64,000 bases of DNA, taken from Zizania palustris. Taxonomy: Eukaryota; Streptophyta; Magnoliopsida; Poales; Poaceae. Below the pieces are notes generated by a model. The model saw nothing but the letters and a program-made list of their open reading frames with translations, made no database searches and had not been told where the DNA came from. Made by a program: the position numbers and the translations under genes. The DNA lies in the NCBI GenBank assembly GCA_019279435.1, contig JAAALK010000287.1, positions 19,530,162 to 19,594,161 on the forward strand, in the 5' to 3' direction. Below are positions 12,039-25,443 of the stretch, piece by piece; positions within the stretch are counted from its first letter, which is position 1, and every line of letters starts with the position of its first letter.

Positions 12039-13966
12039 TCATAGAATGCCGTAACGGTGACAAACACCAAGTTCCCCACGCAAGTAGGCGAAACGCGAAG
12101 CATCGAGGGGTTTTGTGAAGATATCGGCTAGCTGGTGTTGGGTATCAACATATTGAAGTTCAATATCACCCTTCTCATTGTGATCTCTGAGAAAGTGATA
12201 TCGCTCGTCAATGTGTTTGGTTCTGAAATGCTGAACTAGGTTGTTTGCAATACAAATAGCACTAGTGTTATCACAGAAAAGTGGAACACTCTCATAATCT
12301 AACCCAAAATCCCGCAAAGTGGAAACCATCCACAAAATCTGAGAGAAACAGCTAGCTGCAGCAACATATTCGGCCTCAGCCATCGATTGTGCAACACTAG
12401 ACTGTTTGCGGGAAGACCAGCAAACCAGTGAAGTACCCAAAAAATGACAAGTACCAGAGGTACTTTTCCTATCAATCCTACATCTAGCAAAATCCGCATT
12501 GGAATAACCTTGAAGACACAAAGAGGAAGACGCAGAATACCAAATGCCAAATTCGAGGGTATGCTTGAGATACCTGAGAATGCGCTTTACCGCTTGGCGG
12601 TGCGAAGCATGTGGTGAAGCCTGAAAACGAGCGCACAGACACACAGTGAAGTGTATGTCTGGCCTTGTAGCCGTCAAGTAGAGGAGTGAGCCAATCATGC
12701 TCCGAAACTCCTTCTGATCCATGACTTCTTCATCCTCGTCGTGATCCAATGCTATCGGAGTAGCGAGGGGCTTCACATTAGCCCTGTCGAACTTCTTGAG
12801 CAGGTCCTTGGTGTACTTCATCTGGTGGACGAATGTACCTTGTTTGCTTTGCTTGATTTGCAAACCAAGGAAAAATGTGAGTTCGCTCATCATGGACATT
12901 TCGAACTCCCTGCTCATGGCATCTGCAAACTCGACAACCAAAGCATGAGAAGAGCCACCAAAGATGATATCATCCACATAAATCTAGACTAGCAGGAAAT
13001 CTTTGCCATGCTTGAGAGTAAACAGGGTTTTGTTAATTGATCCCATCAAATACCCTCGCTCAAGCAGAAAAGACTTAAGTCTATCATACCATGCCCGAGG
13101 GGCCTGCTTGAGTCCATAAATAGCCTTATGAAGTTTAAGGACTTTATGTGGCTATTTGGGGTTTTCAAATCTAGGGGTTGTTTTACATAAACATCTTCGC
13201 CTATAAAACCATTAAGAAATGCACATTTGACAACCATTTGATAGAGTTTGAATCCCCGGGATGTCGCAAAGGCAAGAAAAATCCTAATGGCCTCTAGACG
13301 CGCAACAGGTGCAAAAGTTTTAGTAAAATCAATCCCTTCTAATTGAGAATAACCCTGAGCAACAAGTCTAGCCTTGTTTCTAACTACGGTCCCATCCTCC
13401 CCTTGTTTGTTTTTGAAAATCCATTTTGTTCCAATGAAATGAACATTTGGTGGAGGATCAACTAAAGTCCAGACTTGGTTTCTCTCAAAATTTTCAAGTT
13501 CTTCATGCATAGCATTGATCCAACTTGAATCAGAAAGTGCATGACTTACATCTAAAGGCTCGAAAGAAGCAACAAAAGCAGAATCAATGAAATGAGCATG
13601 AGAACGTGTTACCCTTTGATCAAGCTCACCAATGATCTGCTCGGGAGGATGCATCCTTTGAATATGGTGTGGAGCCTCGCGACGGGATGCAGTCTCCACT
13701 TCAACTTGTGCGTTTGAGTGGTCCAAGATGACCGATGTCGAGGTAGTTGCTTCGGGACCTTGTGCCAAAGTGGTTGAAGCGGGGTCGGCTTCGATGGTCG
13801 ATGTCGAGGGTAGTAGGGGTTCATCCTCGAAATCTCTAGGATCTTCATCTTTGAAGATGGTCTGTTCCTTGTCATGTTCATTTGCCTGTTCAAAAGTGGA
13901 ACTAACAGAGGGGGTTGATTCATCAAAAGTCACATCACATGACTCGATGACAGTGTTAGTTTCCAA
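12039..13966 (-). pseudogene. Copia reverse transcriptase and RNase H
   Basis: The first part (13966-13046) has an acidic linker, then the RT start SSWINAMHEELENFERNQVW, WIFKNKQGEDG, ARLVAQGYSQLEGIDF and FAPVARLEAIR. A frameshift follows near 13165. A TAG at 12984-12986 precedes the catalytic DD motif (residues YVDDIIFG). The second part (12977-12039) runs through LTFFLGLQIKQ to an RNase H domain with SMAEAEYVAAA, CDNTSAI and KHIDERYHFLRD, and ends in the usual DIFTKPLD block. RT copies the element RNA into DNA in the particle. All domains are recognisable, but the gene is dead because of the shift and stop. Confidence 0.85.
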
Positions 13967-15177
13967 ATTGAAAACACGATAAGATGACCATGAGTAGTGT
14001 ATCCCAGAAAGATCCCGTCAGAAGAGCGCGACTCAAATTTGTCCAAATTTCCACATTTTAGGATAAAGCATCGACAACCAAAAACTCGAAGATGAGTCAC
14101 TTTGGGTTGTCTCCCAAAACACAGTTCATAAGATGTCAAATTCAAAATTGAGCGCAAAAAGATTCGGTTTGATATGTAGCAAGCAGTATTCATGGCCTCA
14201 GCCCAGAATTTTCTAGGAGTCATGTGTTCGTCGAGCATCATCCTAGCCATCTCAACCAAAGTGCGGTTCTTTCTCTCAACAACACCGTTCTGTTGAGGAA
14301 CCCACGAAGCTGAGAATTGATGTTCTATGCCATGCTCCATGCAAAAGTCAACAAAGAGACTGTTCTTGAACTCAGTGCCATTATCACTTCGAATGAATTT
14401 TAATGCACCAGGGAGTTCAGTGAAAAGTCTCAAAGCTAAGCTCCGAAAGTGTGAATACACTTCATCCTTGCTAGCTAGAAAGAAGACCCAATAGTAGCGA
14501 GAGAAATCGTCGACAATAACTAGCACATACCACTTGCTGCCTAAAGAACTAACCCGAGAAGGACCTACAATGTCCATATGGAGAAGTTCTCCGGGTTGTT
14601 CAGTCATCACCATGGTGACTGGTGAGTGCGAAGCGACAATCATTTTTCCATGTCGACATGGAGTGCAAACTAAATTCTTCTCAAACTTAAGCTTGGACAA
14701 TCCTCGGATCAGACCTAGGGCACTCAGACGAGCAAGCAAATAAAATCTCATATGCCCTAGTCTCCTATGCCACTTCCAAAGCTTAGAAGTTGAATGTGCA
14801 ACAAGACAATGAGAAGAACCAGATGACTCAAAAAAATCCGCTCCAAAAACTCTCCCAACTCTAAAGATCTTACAAACCATAGCGCCATCAGAATTGAGTA
14901 CTTGCGAAGTATCGCGATGGAATCGCACTTCGATGCCCTCATCAAGCAATTGAGATACAGAAAGCAAATTGTATCCCAAATTTTCAACCAAAGCAACATC
15001 TTTGAGAGTGAAATTTGAGTTTATTCTTACCACACCTTTACCTTTCACTCTACTCCTTCTATTGTTGCCGAAGGTGATATGTTCCTTTTGCTTGGTTGTG
15101 GTGAGGCTGGAGAACCATGCTGCATCTCCGGTCATATGGCACGAACAACCGGAGTCCATGATCCACGTGCCCTCCAA
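13930..15177 (-). pseudogene. Copia protease and integrase
   Basis: Begins with the protease active-site block WIMDSGCSCHMTG, then the pre-integrase HHCC zinc region (WHRRLGHM with CTPCRHGK). The integrase core follows: Asp in HMDIVGP, Asp in IRSDNGTEF and Glu in NGVVERKNRT, and the copia block FWAEAMNTACYISNR. This 415-codon stretch is open, but its downstream end shifts frame against the RT part (overlap 13930-13966) and it lacks a start of its own, being part of a polyprotein. Integrase would join the DNA copy to the genome. Confidence 0.85.
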
Positions 15178-15404
15178 GCCTCAGTCTGACACCTACACAT
15201 GATAAGAGAATCTCGATCACTCAGTGCTGGGGTGAGTGAAAGCATGACGAGGCATCCAATACTGAGTGATATGAGTAGTAGGCATAGTAAAAATAGATTG
15301 TCTACGCACGGGAAAATCAAAATGATGCAACGTGCGAGGTCTACCTACATGTTGTGACCCAAATGCATGACGAGGTCTCCTAACCTGCCGAGGCACAAAT
15401 TTAC

Positions 15405-16577
15405 TCACACGGGGTTACCACAATATGGAAGATGGTGAAAACCTCGAGAAGCAAAACCTCTTCGGGAAGTATGAGGAGCCTCGAAAATAGGACGTGAGTA
15501 AACCTCAGACTCATGCATACCTAGAGATGGGTAATGCATGTTCTGGAAACTCATCGCCTGAGAACGTCGCTCATCCTTGATGCGATGAAAACAAAACCCA
15601 ACTAGATGACCCGCCCTCTGACAGTAGGAATAATGAAAAACTCTCCTAGGGGCACTCACATGGGTCATAGGAGCAATCCTCACTTGCTCCTTGGGCTTCT
15701 GCTGAGTGGTTTTCTTGGAAGGAATTTTCTTGGCAGGAGGAGTGGTTTTCTTTGTTGTTCTGGTAAGCTTTTTGGCTGATGGAGTGTCTAACTACGCTCT
15801 TTCTTTCTCTAAGGTAGTGGGTGAGGTAAAAATAGTTTTGTTCTCACTGCCTGAAGGAATCCTCTCAAAACCTAATCCCAGAGCTAACCCTGCCCTCTCA
15901 GCACACATCTTGGTTTTGGCCAAGAGTAAGTCCATCCTACCCTTTCCCTCTGTACATTTGTTAACCACAGAAAGAAGGTATTCATTTTTAGTCATGAGGT
16001 TTTCAGCTCGCTCTCTAACAGTGCCTAGCTGGTCCTTAAGGGTTATGCAAGTATCACACACAGGTTGCACATCCTTAGAACTATCGGCCCTCTCCAATCT
16101 AGCCTCTAAATCCTGAACATGCTTATCACGTAAATCTATACTCTCACGTAATAAAGAACAGTTCATGCATTCATTTACATCATGAGGACTAGAATCAACC
16201 ATCAAAAGTTGCTTCTATGCAGTCTCAAGCTCAGAAAGAGTTTCAGCATGCACAGAACACAACTGAGCAAGCTCACCCATGACAACAGTGCAAGATTCAC
16301 ATTTAGCATCATTAACTCTAGACTTAAGCATGTCATAATCAGTAGAAACAGATTCTAGCCTAAGTCTAAGGTCTTTTCTATCTCTAGTGACTTGCACAAG
16401 CAACCTATCCTGACCAAGAACTACTTTATTCAGTTCATCTAATTTAATTGAAAGCTGGTCATAGGATAGTGGTACCTCAGATGAGTCAAGCTCATCGCCG
16501 TTGTGATTTCTGTCGGCCATGAAGTAGAGGCCGGTGAAATCTCGTCCCTTCTTGTCCTTCTTCTCATCCTTCCTTGG
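15405..16577 (-). pseudogene. Sirevirus gag, C-terminal coiled-coil part
   Basis: Two open pieces (16577-16215 and 16205-15792) encode heptad-rich sequence such as LNKVVLGQDRLLVQVTRD and LEARLERADSSKDVQP, the long coiled coil typical of Sirevirus gag, interrupted by a TAG near 16213. A last piece (15683-15405) has a second zinc-knuckle-like cluster, CQRAGHLVGFC. The CACTA element at 16578 separates this from the N-terminal gag part at 26131-27209. Coiled coils of this family are thought to bind host proteins; that is family knowledge, not visible here. Confidence 0.7.
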
Positions 16578-16605
16578 CACTAGACCACAACATAGAATTC
16601 CCTAC
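16578..16605 (+). repeat. Left terminal inverted repeat of the CACTA element
   Basis: 28 bp starting CACTAGACCACA and ending TTCCCTAC. It pairs with 26100-26127 with two mismatches. Confidence 0.95.
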
Positions 16606-16614
16606 AGATAAGTT

Positions 16615-17060
16615 GGTAGCGAAAACCACTTTTAGCGACCGGATGTTGGTCGGGAAAGAGATTTCCCGACCAACCTTGTCAGTCACTGAAAGTTCGGTAG
16701 GCAAAGCTCTTTCCCGACCAACATTTTTTTGCCGACCAACTGTTGGTCGGGGATAAAAAACTTTTACCGACCAACAAATGCTTTCCCGACCGACGTTTCT
16801 TTCCCGACCGACGGTTGGACACTAGACTTTTACCAACCGACTATCAATAGGCATAGCTCAAAATCTTTTTACCGACCGACTATCCGTAGGCATAACTCAA
16901 AATCTTTTTACCGACCGACTATCCGTAGGCAAAGTTTGGACTATTACCGACCAACTTTCTATGGCTAAATAATAAATCTTTCCCGATCAACAGTCTGATA
17001 GTGTGAAATTTTACCGACCAACACTTGACTATACTCTCATAGCCTATTGCCAACCAATCA
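16615..17060. repeat. Left sub-terminal array of ACCGACCAAC units
   Basis: Around fifteen to twenty copies of CCGACCAAC/CCGACCGAC, mostly preceded by TTTTA or TTTCC, plus a short tandem copy near 16866-16928 ('ccgaccgactatccgtagg' twice). This is the presumed binding array for the element's DNA-binding protein. Confidence 0.8.
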
Positions 17061-18670
17061 TCTCTCAAAACATAAGTGAACATAACTGACCATAATTAAA
17101 CGAAGAATTGATAGTCAACCATACACGATCTTTTCATTGTATTGATTACTAAAAAATACAAGTTCATCCACCACTTAGTGTGAAAGTCATAATCATCTAT
17201 AACAAGTTCACAAAATAATCGGCCTTGATGATCCCAAACAATGGCTAGAAGGTCGTCTACCACGACATACATTAATCCAAAAAGCTACTAATCCATTCAC
17301 CCCCAAAATGGTAGCTTGCCTTTTTCCTTCCTACAAAACATGTCAATAAGATAAACCATGTCAATAGATTTATTACAAATCTAATATAAAGTCAATTCAG
17401 TTTTGCCATGAATTCAAATGATATTTCAACCCACAACTGATTTACTTGCTGAAACAAGAAAGTTAAATGCTAAACAAGTTTTGTCGACAACCTCTAGATC
17501 GACCAATGAATTACTGATAGAAGGCTGTCGATAGATCAAACTCTAATAGAGTTCAGAATTTGCAAAAACATTCAGAATTCAACTTTAACAGTTTGGTTTT
17601 GTTCAGATTAGGATTTATCTTTCTGAAATGATGATAAGAATGAAGAACAATACACAGGTCAAGATCGAACACAATAATCTGATATACTGAACTCATTCAT
17701 CTTGAAAATCAAGTCCAACAAATAATTTCAGGTCTCATTAGTATTGAATATATTCAGTAAGGACTGGTTGAGACTTGTTGAATAATGGTTCTTGCTTATA
17801 ACTTGTATTGAGCAGCAATGGTACTTGAAAAAGATTGTATTTTACTAAAAGCTACTCACATGCAAAAAGAACACATCAGGCATGAACACTCTTCTCAACA
17901 GCAAAATTTTCTGGACTGAACCATAAACAGATCACTCTTACCAAAATCAAATTCACAAATGAATCACTATTCAGTAGATCAATTTATGAACAGTGGCAAT
18001 GAGTAAATCACACATGGCAGAAACACATTGAATAGTGAAATCTCAAATAAACCAAGAACAGTAGATGTATGTGACAGAACTTCACTTAACTTGAAACACT
18101 ACGGCTGGTATCTTACACACAATAGTACTAGACTGAAAATCACAGAGATGTTGTATCAAAACAGTAAATGTCTCAAGCTAGAACATTCTCAAGTCACTTG
18201 TGCAGATGAACAATCTTTTGACAAATCTATAACAGGTTCATAGCACTGAATGATGAACAAGAAGAGTATCTAATCAAAATAGACAAACCAAAAAATCACT
18301 TTCTATGGCAAAAGGAACTCACTGCTCTAGTGAAGAAATTAATTCTCAGTACTCTAGCAGAAAAAGGGACTCATGTATTTTGAGTTTCAGACAAACTAAC
18401 AACACAGATCTTGTTGCTAAATAATAATCAGTACATTTCACAGCACATGAGAAAGATCAAGATAAACCCAAAAGTTCATGAGCAATTAGGTTAAAGTATC
18501 TATACCCAACTTTGGCTCTTGAACAATCTCTGTTCAAATGTACTGTTCAACCATTCAGTTTCAATTCAATTCTAAAAGCTGAATTCAGATTTTCAAAACT
18601 GTTCACAACTCCTAACAGCAGAACAAACATTTGCAAAAAACTACAGACTGTTCCCTCATGACCTGGATGC
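17061..18670. other. AT-rich 3' non-coding arm of the CACTA element
   Basis: AT-rich DNA downstream of the second gene. Short ORFs are present but have no recognisable similarity or splice support. I see no inserted element. Confidence 0.6.
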
Positions 18671-21094
18671 TTATGCAGACGCACGGCTACGGGTGGAGGT
18701 TGACGCGCCTGGCTTGTAGGGCTTGATCTACCAAAATCATCACTAGTCAGAAATCATACACCAAATAATCAAACAAAGTAGAGAAGAAACGTGGTTTGGT
18801 GATTACCTTGCTAGATGGCCATGCAATGGACCTTGTGACGGCATCACCGACATATCGTAAACCATCATATTGATAAGGCAATGTAGAATCTCTTCTAATA
18901 GCAACATTAACAATAACCTCGTAACACTCCTTCCCAAGAGGATCTCCGCCAACAATAGTGTCTTCATCAACTGATATAATTGTTGCTTTAGCAACAGGAG
19001 TTTCAGGACCAGTCCAAGCATATAGAAGCACATTCGTACCAATCTGAAAACATTTAACTCAGAAATATGGAAACAAAAGGTATTTAAATATGTAGGTAAG
19101 GATGATAAAATTACGAGGCTTTCATCTTGGTGGGTTGAGGAAACCCTTGTAATAACTCTTCTACGCACAAAGGTCTCTTCGTCATCATCTTCTTCAACCC
19201 CAACCGTGTTATCATTCTCTTCTTCATGGCCACCTCTTGAGTTCTATACCAAATCAGTGTATTATTAGACTATTACATGAAAGATGAATAATCAATGCAA
19301 TTAATAGATATGGATTTGGTTCATTACTTGCCGAGAATTTGAACCATGTTGCGAGATAGGAGTATCCACATTAAGCCCTCCTTGTGACATTGACATCAAT
19401 TGGTACAATTGTTGCTGCATTTGTTGCATCTGTTCTTGCATTTTGTCCATGCGTTTTTCAGCTTCTCGACGTGCTTCAATTTCCACTAGTAACCTTGTGG
19501 TCATTTTACCCCGTGTACCCGGTGTGCCCACATCTTGAGGAGTTGGCCCTTGACCTAATAGACGGACACGACCCCTTGGCTCCTTCATTCCACAAACTTG
19601 TGCATAAAGATCACCATCTTGAATACTATTTTCCTTCCACTCAGGATGGTTTGCAGCTGCTTCAGTGAGTTGTTTCTGCAAAACGTATTGTCTTTACTTT
19701 ATAATATATGTTGGTCTTGTACAATCTCTAAGTAATGGCTCTGTGGCATAAAAGACTTACAATAATTGGTGCTGCATGTGGCAAATGCTCGCCACTCTTT
19801 CGCGTATGTGTTTTGATATAAACTTCATCTCTTCGAGGGACATGCCCAAGTTCCTCGGCCTACAAGCATTTGATGTTCGTAATATGTACCAGTCTTTAAA
19901 AAGAGTAATGTACCACAACTAAGAGAGGTAATTGTCTTTACCATCTCATGGCTAACACGGGCATAACTCTTGCTGCCGGTTGTATGGGACACCGTCGATT
20001 TGGCGCGGTTCTCTTTGGCTCTAGCACTACGGGCCTATAAGAGAAATAAATATAATTATAAGATCTCCAATAGCTAATATGGCAAGATGACTTACTTCAA
20101 ATTCTGGAGATCTCCAATAGCTAATAAGAGTCGCCCAATCAGTTTCACCAACTCTCTTGTCACGTCTTTTCATAAGTTCTTCATCGCTCAATGCAGGATC
20201 AAACCTTGCCCTCCTTAAATCTGACTTCCATTCCTTCCATTTTGTGTGTGAAGTGTTATAGACATATCTCAAAGCAGTTGAATCTAGCTCATAGTATGCC
20301 TATTCAAATGACAAATGATGAATGTTAGCTACATAACATTAAACAACAAGACATTAAACAAGAGAATATAAGTTGTAGTGCAATACCCGTAAGTCTTCCC
20401 ACACTAACAACTTCATGGCCTCATTGATATCTCTCCAATCCAACACTGCTGGTGGTATATGCTTTCTCACTAAAGTACCAATGAAATTGGCAAATTCAGT
20501 TGCATTTGGCCCAACAGGTTGACCATGCTCATTAAGTGAAATTTTGATTTTATCTTTGTTTCGTCTTGCATATATGTTACGCTTTTTAGTAATTTTTCTT
20601 CCACCTTTGTCTTCATCGTCATCAGGGACAGTAGTAATCTCTTCATCCCAAGAAAATACACATAATTATTAACAGTTCTACCTATTGACATGAGGCTAAA
20701 ATAACAAACAAGTATAACATCATGTAAATACCTTTGGAAGACTGGTGCGCAAGATCTTCATGATCATCGTTTGTTCTTGCACTAGACCTCAAAACACGTC
20801 TTTCATTTGTAGTTTGAGGTGCGTTGGACGATGCCTACACAAAGTCATCATGAATGAGTGAAATAGATAGTGCAGCAAATTTAACACTTGCACATGTAAA
20901 CATACTATTGCTTTCTTTTTTGTTGGTTGACTTCTTGTAAATTCTGCTTGAAGCGCATCTCTTTTTTGGCGTACCACTGCCAATCTTTTTTCATTTTCTT
21001 CTATTCGCCTAGTCCTTGCTAGTTCACACTCAAGTGCTCTTAGTTCTTCCTCCGTGACCCCACCATCTTTACTCCTTCCTCTTCCGCTTGCCAT
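18671..21094 (-). CDS. CACTA second protein, plant transposase (Ptta/En/Spm family), 570 aa
   Basis: Ten exons fit with GT-AG introns and correct phases: 21094-20906, 20834-20732, 20640-20387, 20299-20096, 20034-19942, 19859-19761, 19675-19328, 19243-19115, 19043-18807 and 18727-18671, giving 570 codons plus stop. The N-terminus is charged and helical (EELRALECELARTRRIEENE). The middle carries the plant transposase block of the Transposase_24 family (WRDINEAMKLLVWEDLR, FDPALSDEELMKRRDKRVG), and a Gln/Met-rich coiled coil follows (MDKMQEQMQQMQQQLYQL). Such proteins are the probable TnpA-like partner that binds the sub-terminal arrays. The start ATG (21092-21094, context AAAAAATGGC) lies inside the last exon of the TNP2 gene in another frame. 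No damage seen. The function is inferred from the family. Confidence 0.88.
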
Positions 21095-24000
21095 TTTTTC
21101 TCCTGAAAAGAATACAATGTAAGAGTATGTCGATAACAGTTGAAAACATGAGAAAAACTAAATACAAGACTTAAAACTTACTTTTTTTTAATATCACTTG
21201 CATTAACAACTAATCCATCTATATCTGTCCTAGCAGAACCAATGCATCCATCGGCGACACTCACATGTATACTATTATGTGGATCAGGTGAGAATGTCTC
21301 ACGTAAAACCTCATTGGGCTCTATATTTTCATCTCCAGCCTCATTTATGTCATATAGTGAGGGCTTAATGATAGCTGACCAGTCAACATCGATGGGATCT
21401 TGAACATAGTAAACCTGGGTTGCTTGTGAAGCTAAAATAAAAGGCTCATCCGATATCTTCTCACCAGTATTAAACAGATGTTTAAAATTCACACTAGTGA
21501 TATGAAACTGATCGGTCTTTACCCATTTGTCTTGTACGCGATTATCAACCCAGTCACATTTGAACAACACTACTTTTCCTTCATGTTGATAGTTCAGCTC
21601 AAGAATTTCCTTTATAATACCATAATATGTCTTGTTTCCTATACTGAAATTGTCACCATTTCCTTTTTCGAAGGATGTGGTTTGTGCAACAAGAGCCACT
21701 CCACTACTTTGAACCGGCCGACCCTCGTCATATGAGTGTGTATGAAATTTTTTCCCATTTATAGTGTAGCTACTGTACTTGACCGCCACCACGTTTGCCT
21801 CTTTTGCTAATATTTTTATCTCTTGTGGTGCTTCGTCACCCATTTCTTCCACCTGTGATTATCAAATGCTATTGTTACACTAGATACTAATTATATGTAT
21901 AGAACACTGACAAATCCATGTGCCTACTTACGTGCAATTTAAACCACTCATGAAAGGTCTCATAATGCACACGGTTGATTTCTCGTCGACTTCGTAGACC
22001 AATAGATGAAAGATACTCAAGATGCTTGCTGCAAAGGTTGAATTTATCACCCAACAGGAGAGAAATAAACTTATAGCCTAAACAACAGAGATAACTTACT
22101 TTAAGTATGGTTCTATGTTGTCATAGTTGAATAAAACATATATGTGGGCTTGAATCCAAGTTTTGTCATCTAACATGACAACAGACTTGCCAGCCAACCC
22201 TCTACCAATGTTGCAGAAGAAAGGACTTGTATCACCAATTTCCATATCCAAAACTTCATCATTCCTAGCTCTTCGATTAAAACGAGTCTCGCCATCTAGA
22301 TAGCGAGAGCAAAATGTCAAGCTCTCGTCAAACAAATAGCCCTCTGCGATAGATCCTTCTGGATGACTTCTAGTATGGACATATCCCTTAAGCTTGCCTA
22401 AAAACCTTCAATTATGTATACATAACCAAGAATAAGTTGAGTTATAAAATAAATTATTGAACTGCTTAAATAATACTAGAAAGTACCTCTCTATAGGCCA
22501 CATGCTGCGAAAATGAACGGGACCAGCGATCATCGCTTGGGCTGGAAGATGAACCATCAAATGCAACATGATATCAAAAAAAGATGGGAGGAATATAGTC
22601 TCAAGAAGGCTCAAGGTCTCAGCTATTTCGGCCTTTAATTTTTGCATGTCACTTATGCGAATAACCGGTGCGTACATTTGCTTGAAAAAATTGCTTACAC
22701 GAATCAGTACCGCACTCACTCTTGCTGGCAATGTTCGTCTCACAGCAAGTGGCAATAAGTCCTGCATGAGTCTGTGATTGTCATGACTCTTTAACCCAAT
22801 TATCTTTCTCTCCTTAACATGCACATTTCGCCTTATGTCCGATGCATAACCATCAGGAAACCTAACACCTTTAATTACTTCACAAAATGTCCTCTGCTCG
22901 TTAGGTCCCATTGTGTATGGTGCTGGCGGCAAAAAAACCTTATCATCATATTCAATGGGATGAAGATCCTTTCTAATACCTAATGCTTGAAGGTCCAGTC
23001 GAGAATTCATATTATCCTTACTTTTTCCATCGACGCCTAACAATGTGTTAATTATATTATCACACACGTTTTTCTCTATGTGCATGATATCAAAGTTATG
23101 ACGTAGCAACAAATCCTTCCAATATGGAAGCTTAAACCAAATAGACTTTCTCTTCCATATGGTCAATGGATCACCATCCTTGCGTCTCTTAGTTCTAGGC
23201 TTCTTCCCTTTAGGATCCTTCCCAAAGATGGTTTGAATATTTTCTGTCAACGCTAAGATTTCATCACCGGAAAGTGGAATGGGTGCTGTCTCATATTCTG
23301 TGACACCATCAAATGACTTGATGTCTTCTCTCAAGCTGTGATTTGCATCTAAAAATCTTCGATGCATCATATAACAAGTCTTGCTACCATTTTTCAGCCT
23401 AAGAGAACATGTATAAGTGTGGCATTCTGGGCAAGCTCCTGCTCCTGAGGTTACACATGCTGCCACATATCCAAGACCTGGGAAGTCAGTAATTGTGCAT
23501 AGTATGGAAGCACGCAATTGAAAATACTCCCCCCTCGAAGCATCATAGGTCCTCACCCCATGAAGAAACATATCCAGCATATCATCAACTAGAGGCTCGA
23601 AATAGACATCAATATCACTACCAGGAGCATTTCGACCTGGAATCAACAATGATAGAATAAAATTTGGCTGCTTCATAACCATCCAAGGTGGAAAGTTGTA
23701 AGGAATCAATATGACAGGCCAAATACTATAGTTCACATTCATGGACCTGAATGGATTGAAACCGTCCGTTCCAAGTGCAAGCCTAATATTCCGACTTTCT
23801 TTAGCAAACTCTGGATGTTTTTCATCAAAGTCTTTCCACATGAGAGAATCTGCTGGATGCCTAACCAAACCATCTTGTGTGCGCTCTTCCGCATGCCATC
23901 TTGTGTGAGCTGTGGTTCTAGAGCACACAAACAACCTCTGAAGCCTTTTCTTTATTGGAAAGTAGCGAAGAACCTTCTTAGGAGCCTTGTGAACACGTTT

Positions 24001-24832
24001 ACCATCTGCACTCTTCCTTTCAGATTTCCATCGTGAAGCAGTACATCTTGGGCATGAATTGGCATCGGCATTGTCCTTCCAAAACAGAATACAATCATTT
24101 TCACATGCATGGATATTAACATACCCAAGTCCAAGGCACTTAACTAGTTTTTTGGCTTCATTGTAGTTTCCAGGTATTGAGGACTCATGGTAAGCATCTT
24201 TTAATAGATCTAACAGGAGATTAAAACTTTTATCGGACCACCCTCCAAGCAATTTGGTATGAAGCAACCTCACTACAAAACGAAGCTTTGAGAAATTCTT
24301 ACAGCCTGGATATAGATCTTGTCCAGCATCAGCTTCCAAGTTATGAAGAGATTCTAAATAAGCATTATCCTGACCCGAAACACAATCATCTTCAAAATCT
24401 CCCTTGTCATCTAAACCACCTGCTAGGTCTCTAAGCAAATCTGAAATATCATCACCCTCATTCCTCTCATCGACCTCATCACAATGTGGTGGTTCTGTGG
24501 AAGAAGATCCACGTTCCCCATGAAACATCCAGTGCCTATATCCTTCTACAAATCCCTCACATACCAGGTGCTCACGAACTTTCGTTTCTTCTCTCCAGTA
24601 GGAGTTGACACATCTTTTGCAAGGACATAATATTTTGTCCTCGACTGATGATTTACTAAATGCATATCCTAGGAATCTGGTAAGCCCTTGTAAATACTCC
24701 TCTGTATGCCTAAATGAATCCATTGAAGAAATTAAAATACATGTTGCATCTAATTTCAGCAAGTTTTAGCAACTCATAAATTTTGAAAAATGATGTGTTG
24801 TACCTAGGCGCATCCATCCAACTTTTATCCAT
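21069..24832 (-). CDS. CACTA TNP2-type transposase, 1,119 aa
   Basis: Six exons fit: 24832-24804, 24709-22487, 22405-22100, 22028-21932, 21852-21182 and 21102-21069. All introns are GT-AG and phases agree, giving 1,119 codons and TAA. Domains in order: transposase-associated N-terminus (MDKSWMDAPR then CPCKRCVNSYW, residues 1-75); Transposase_21 catalytic region with conserved blocks LGTDGFNPF (about 325), ITDFPGLGY (about 418) and DIMHIEKNV (about 553); a DUF4218-type region ending MWPIERFLGKLKGY (about 740-760); a DUF4216-type region around FHTHSYDEGR and VVLFKCDWVD (about 910-980). The protein ends in a basic tail (DIKKKRKNGKRKRKE), a likely nuclear signal. It would cut and join element ends in the nucleus. 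The last exon overlaps the start of the second gene. No defect found. Confidence 0.9.
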
Positions 24833-25443
24833 GCTAGCCACACACTTATAATTTCTAGTGACTCCTAATAAAATGATAGCATAATCAAAATAAGTATGCA
24901 ATTAGTAGAAAATACACATATTTCCCATTTTAGTTCTGACAGTGCACAAATATGCATTATAATGTATATCATTCAAGTTTGATAATATAGCATTCTCACT
25001 TTGAAACACATCAACTTGCATACATATGTGTAAAATGTTCACTATTGCTTAAAATTATAATCTCATTTTACTGATTCTGCTATGATAACTAGACTTATAG
25101 TTTTGTGCATGTACTGTAACAACAAGGATTTTCACAATAGCAATCAGCATCACAATACCAACATTTCAGGATTTTCAGCACACTTACAACAACAATATTT
25201 CAGCACAACTTCTCTAAAAAACATATTGGCATCAATACAGCTAACTCGGAGCATTAGTACTTCAACTATAAAACACTCACAATCAGAACTGAAACATTCA
25301 AACAAAAAATAAAATCATGTAGTAACTATCACTTAGGCAGTGATTGCAGTGGAAGAGAGGTCAGTATCCTCTTCTATCAAGTGCTAACCACCCATGTCCA
25401 AATGAAAGTGGACTGAAACATTCCGACAACAAGACAGCAGTAC
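24833..25443 (-). other. Likely 5' UTR intron of the CACTA transcript
   Basis: AT-rich DNA between the GC-rich block and the TNP2 start codon. On the minus strand the GC-rich block ends in a donor-like CACCTAG/GTACTG (25443-25442) and an acceptor-like TTATTAG lies just upstream of the ATG, so a leader intron is plausible. I see no coding frame of note. Confidence 0.4.

Noticed and set aside
12039..16577. An intact, mobile copia element
   Set aside because: A TAG before the DD motif of RT, a frameshift near 13165 and a TAG in gag (26874) rule out a functional polyprotein, even though integrase is open.
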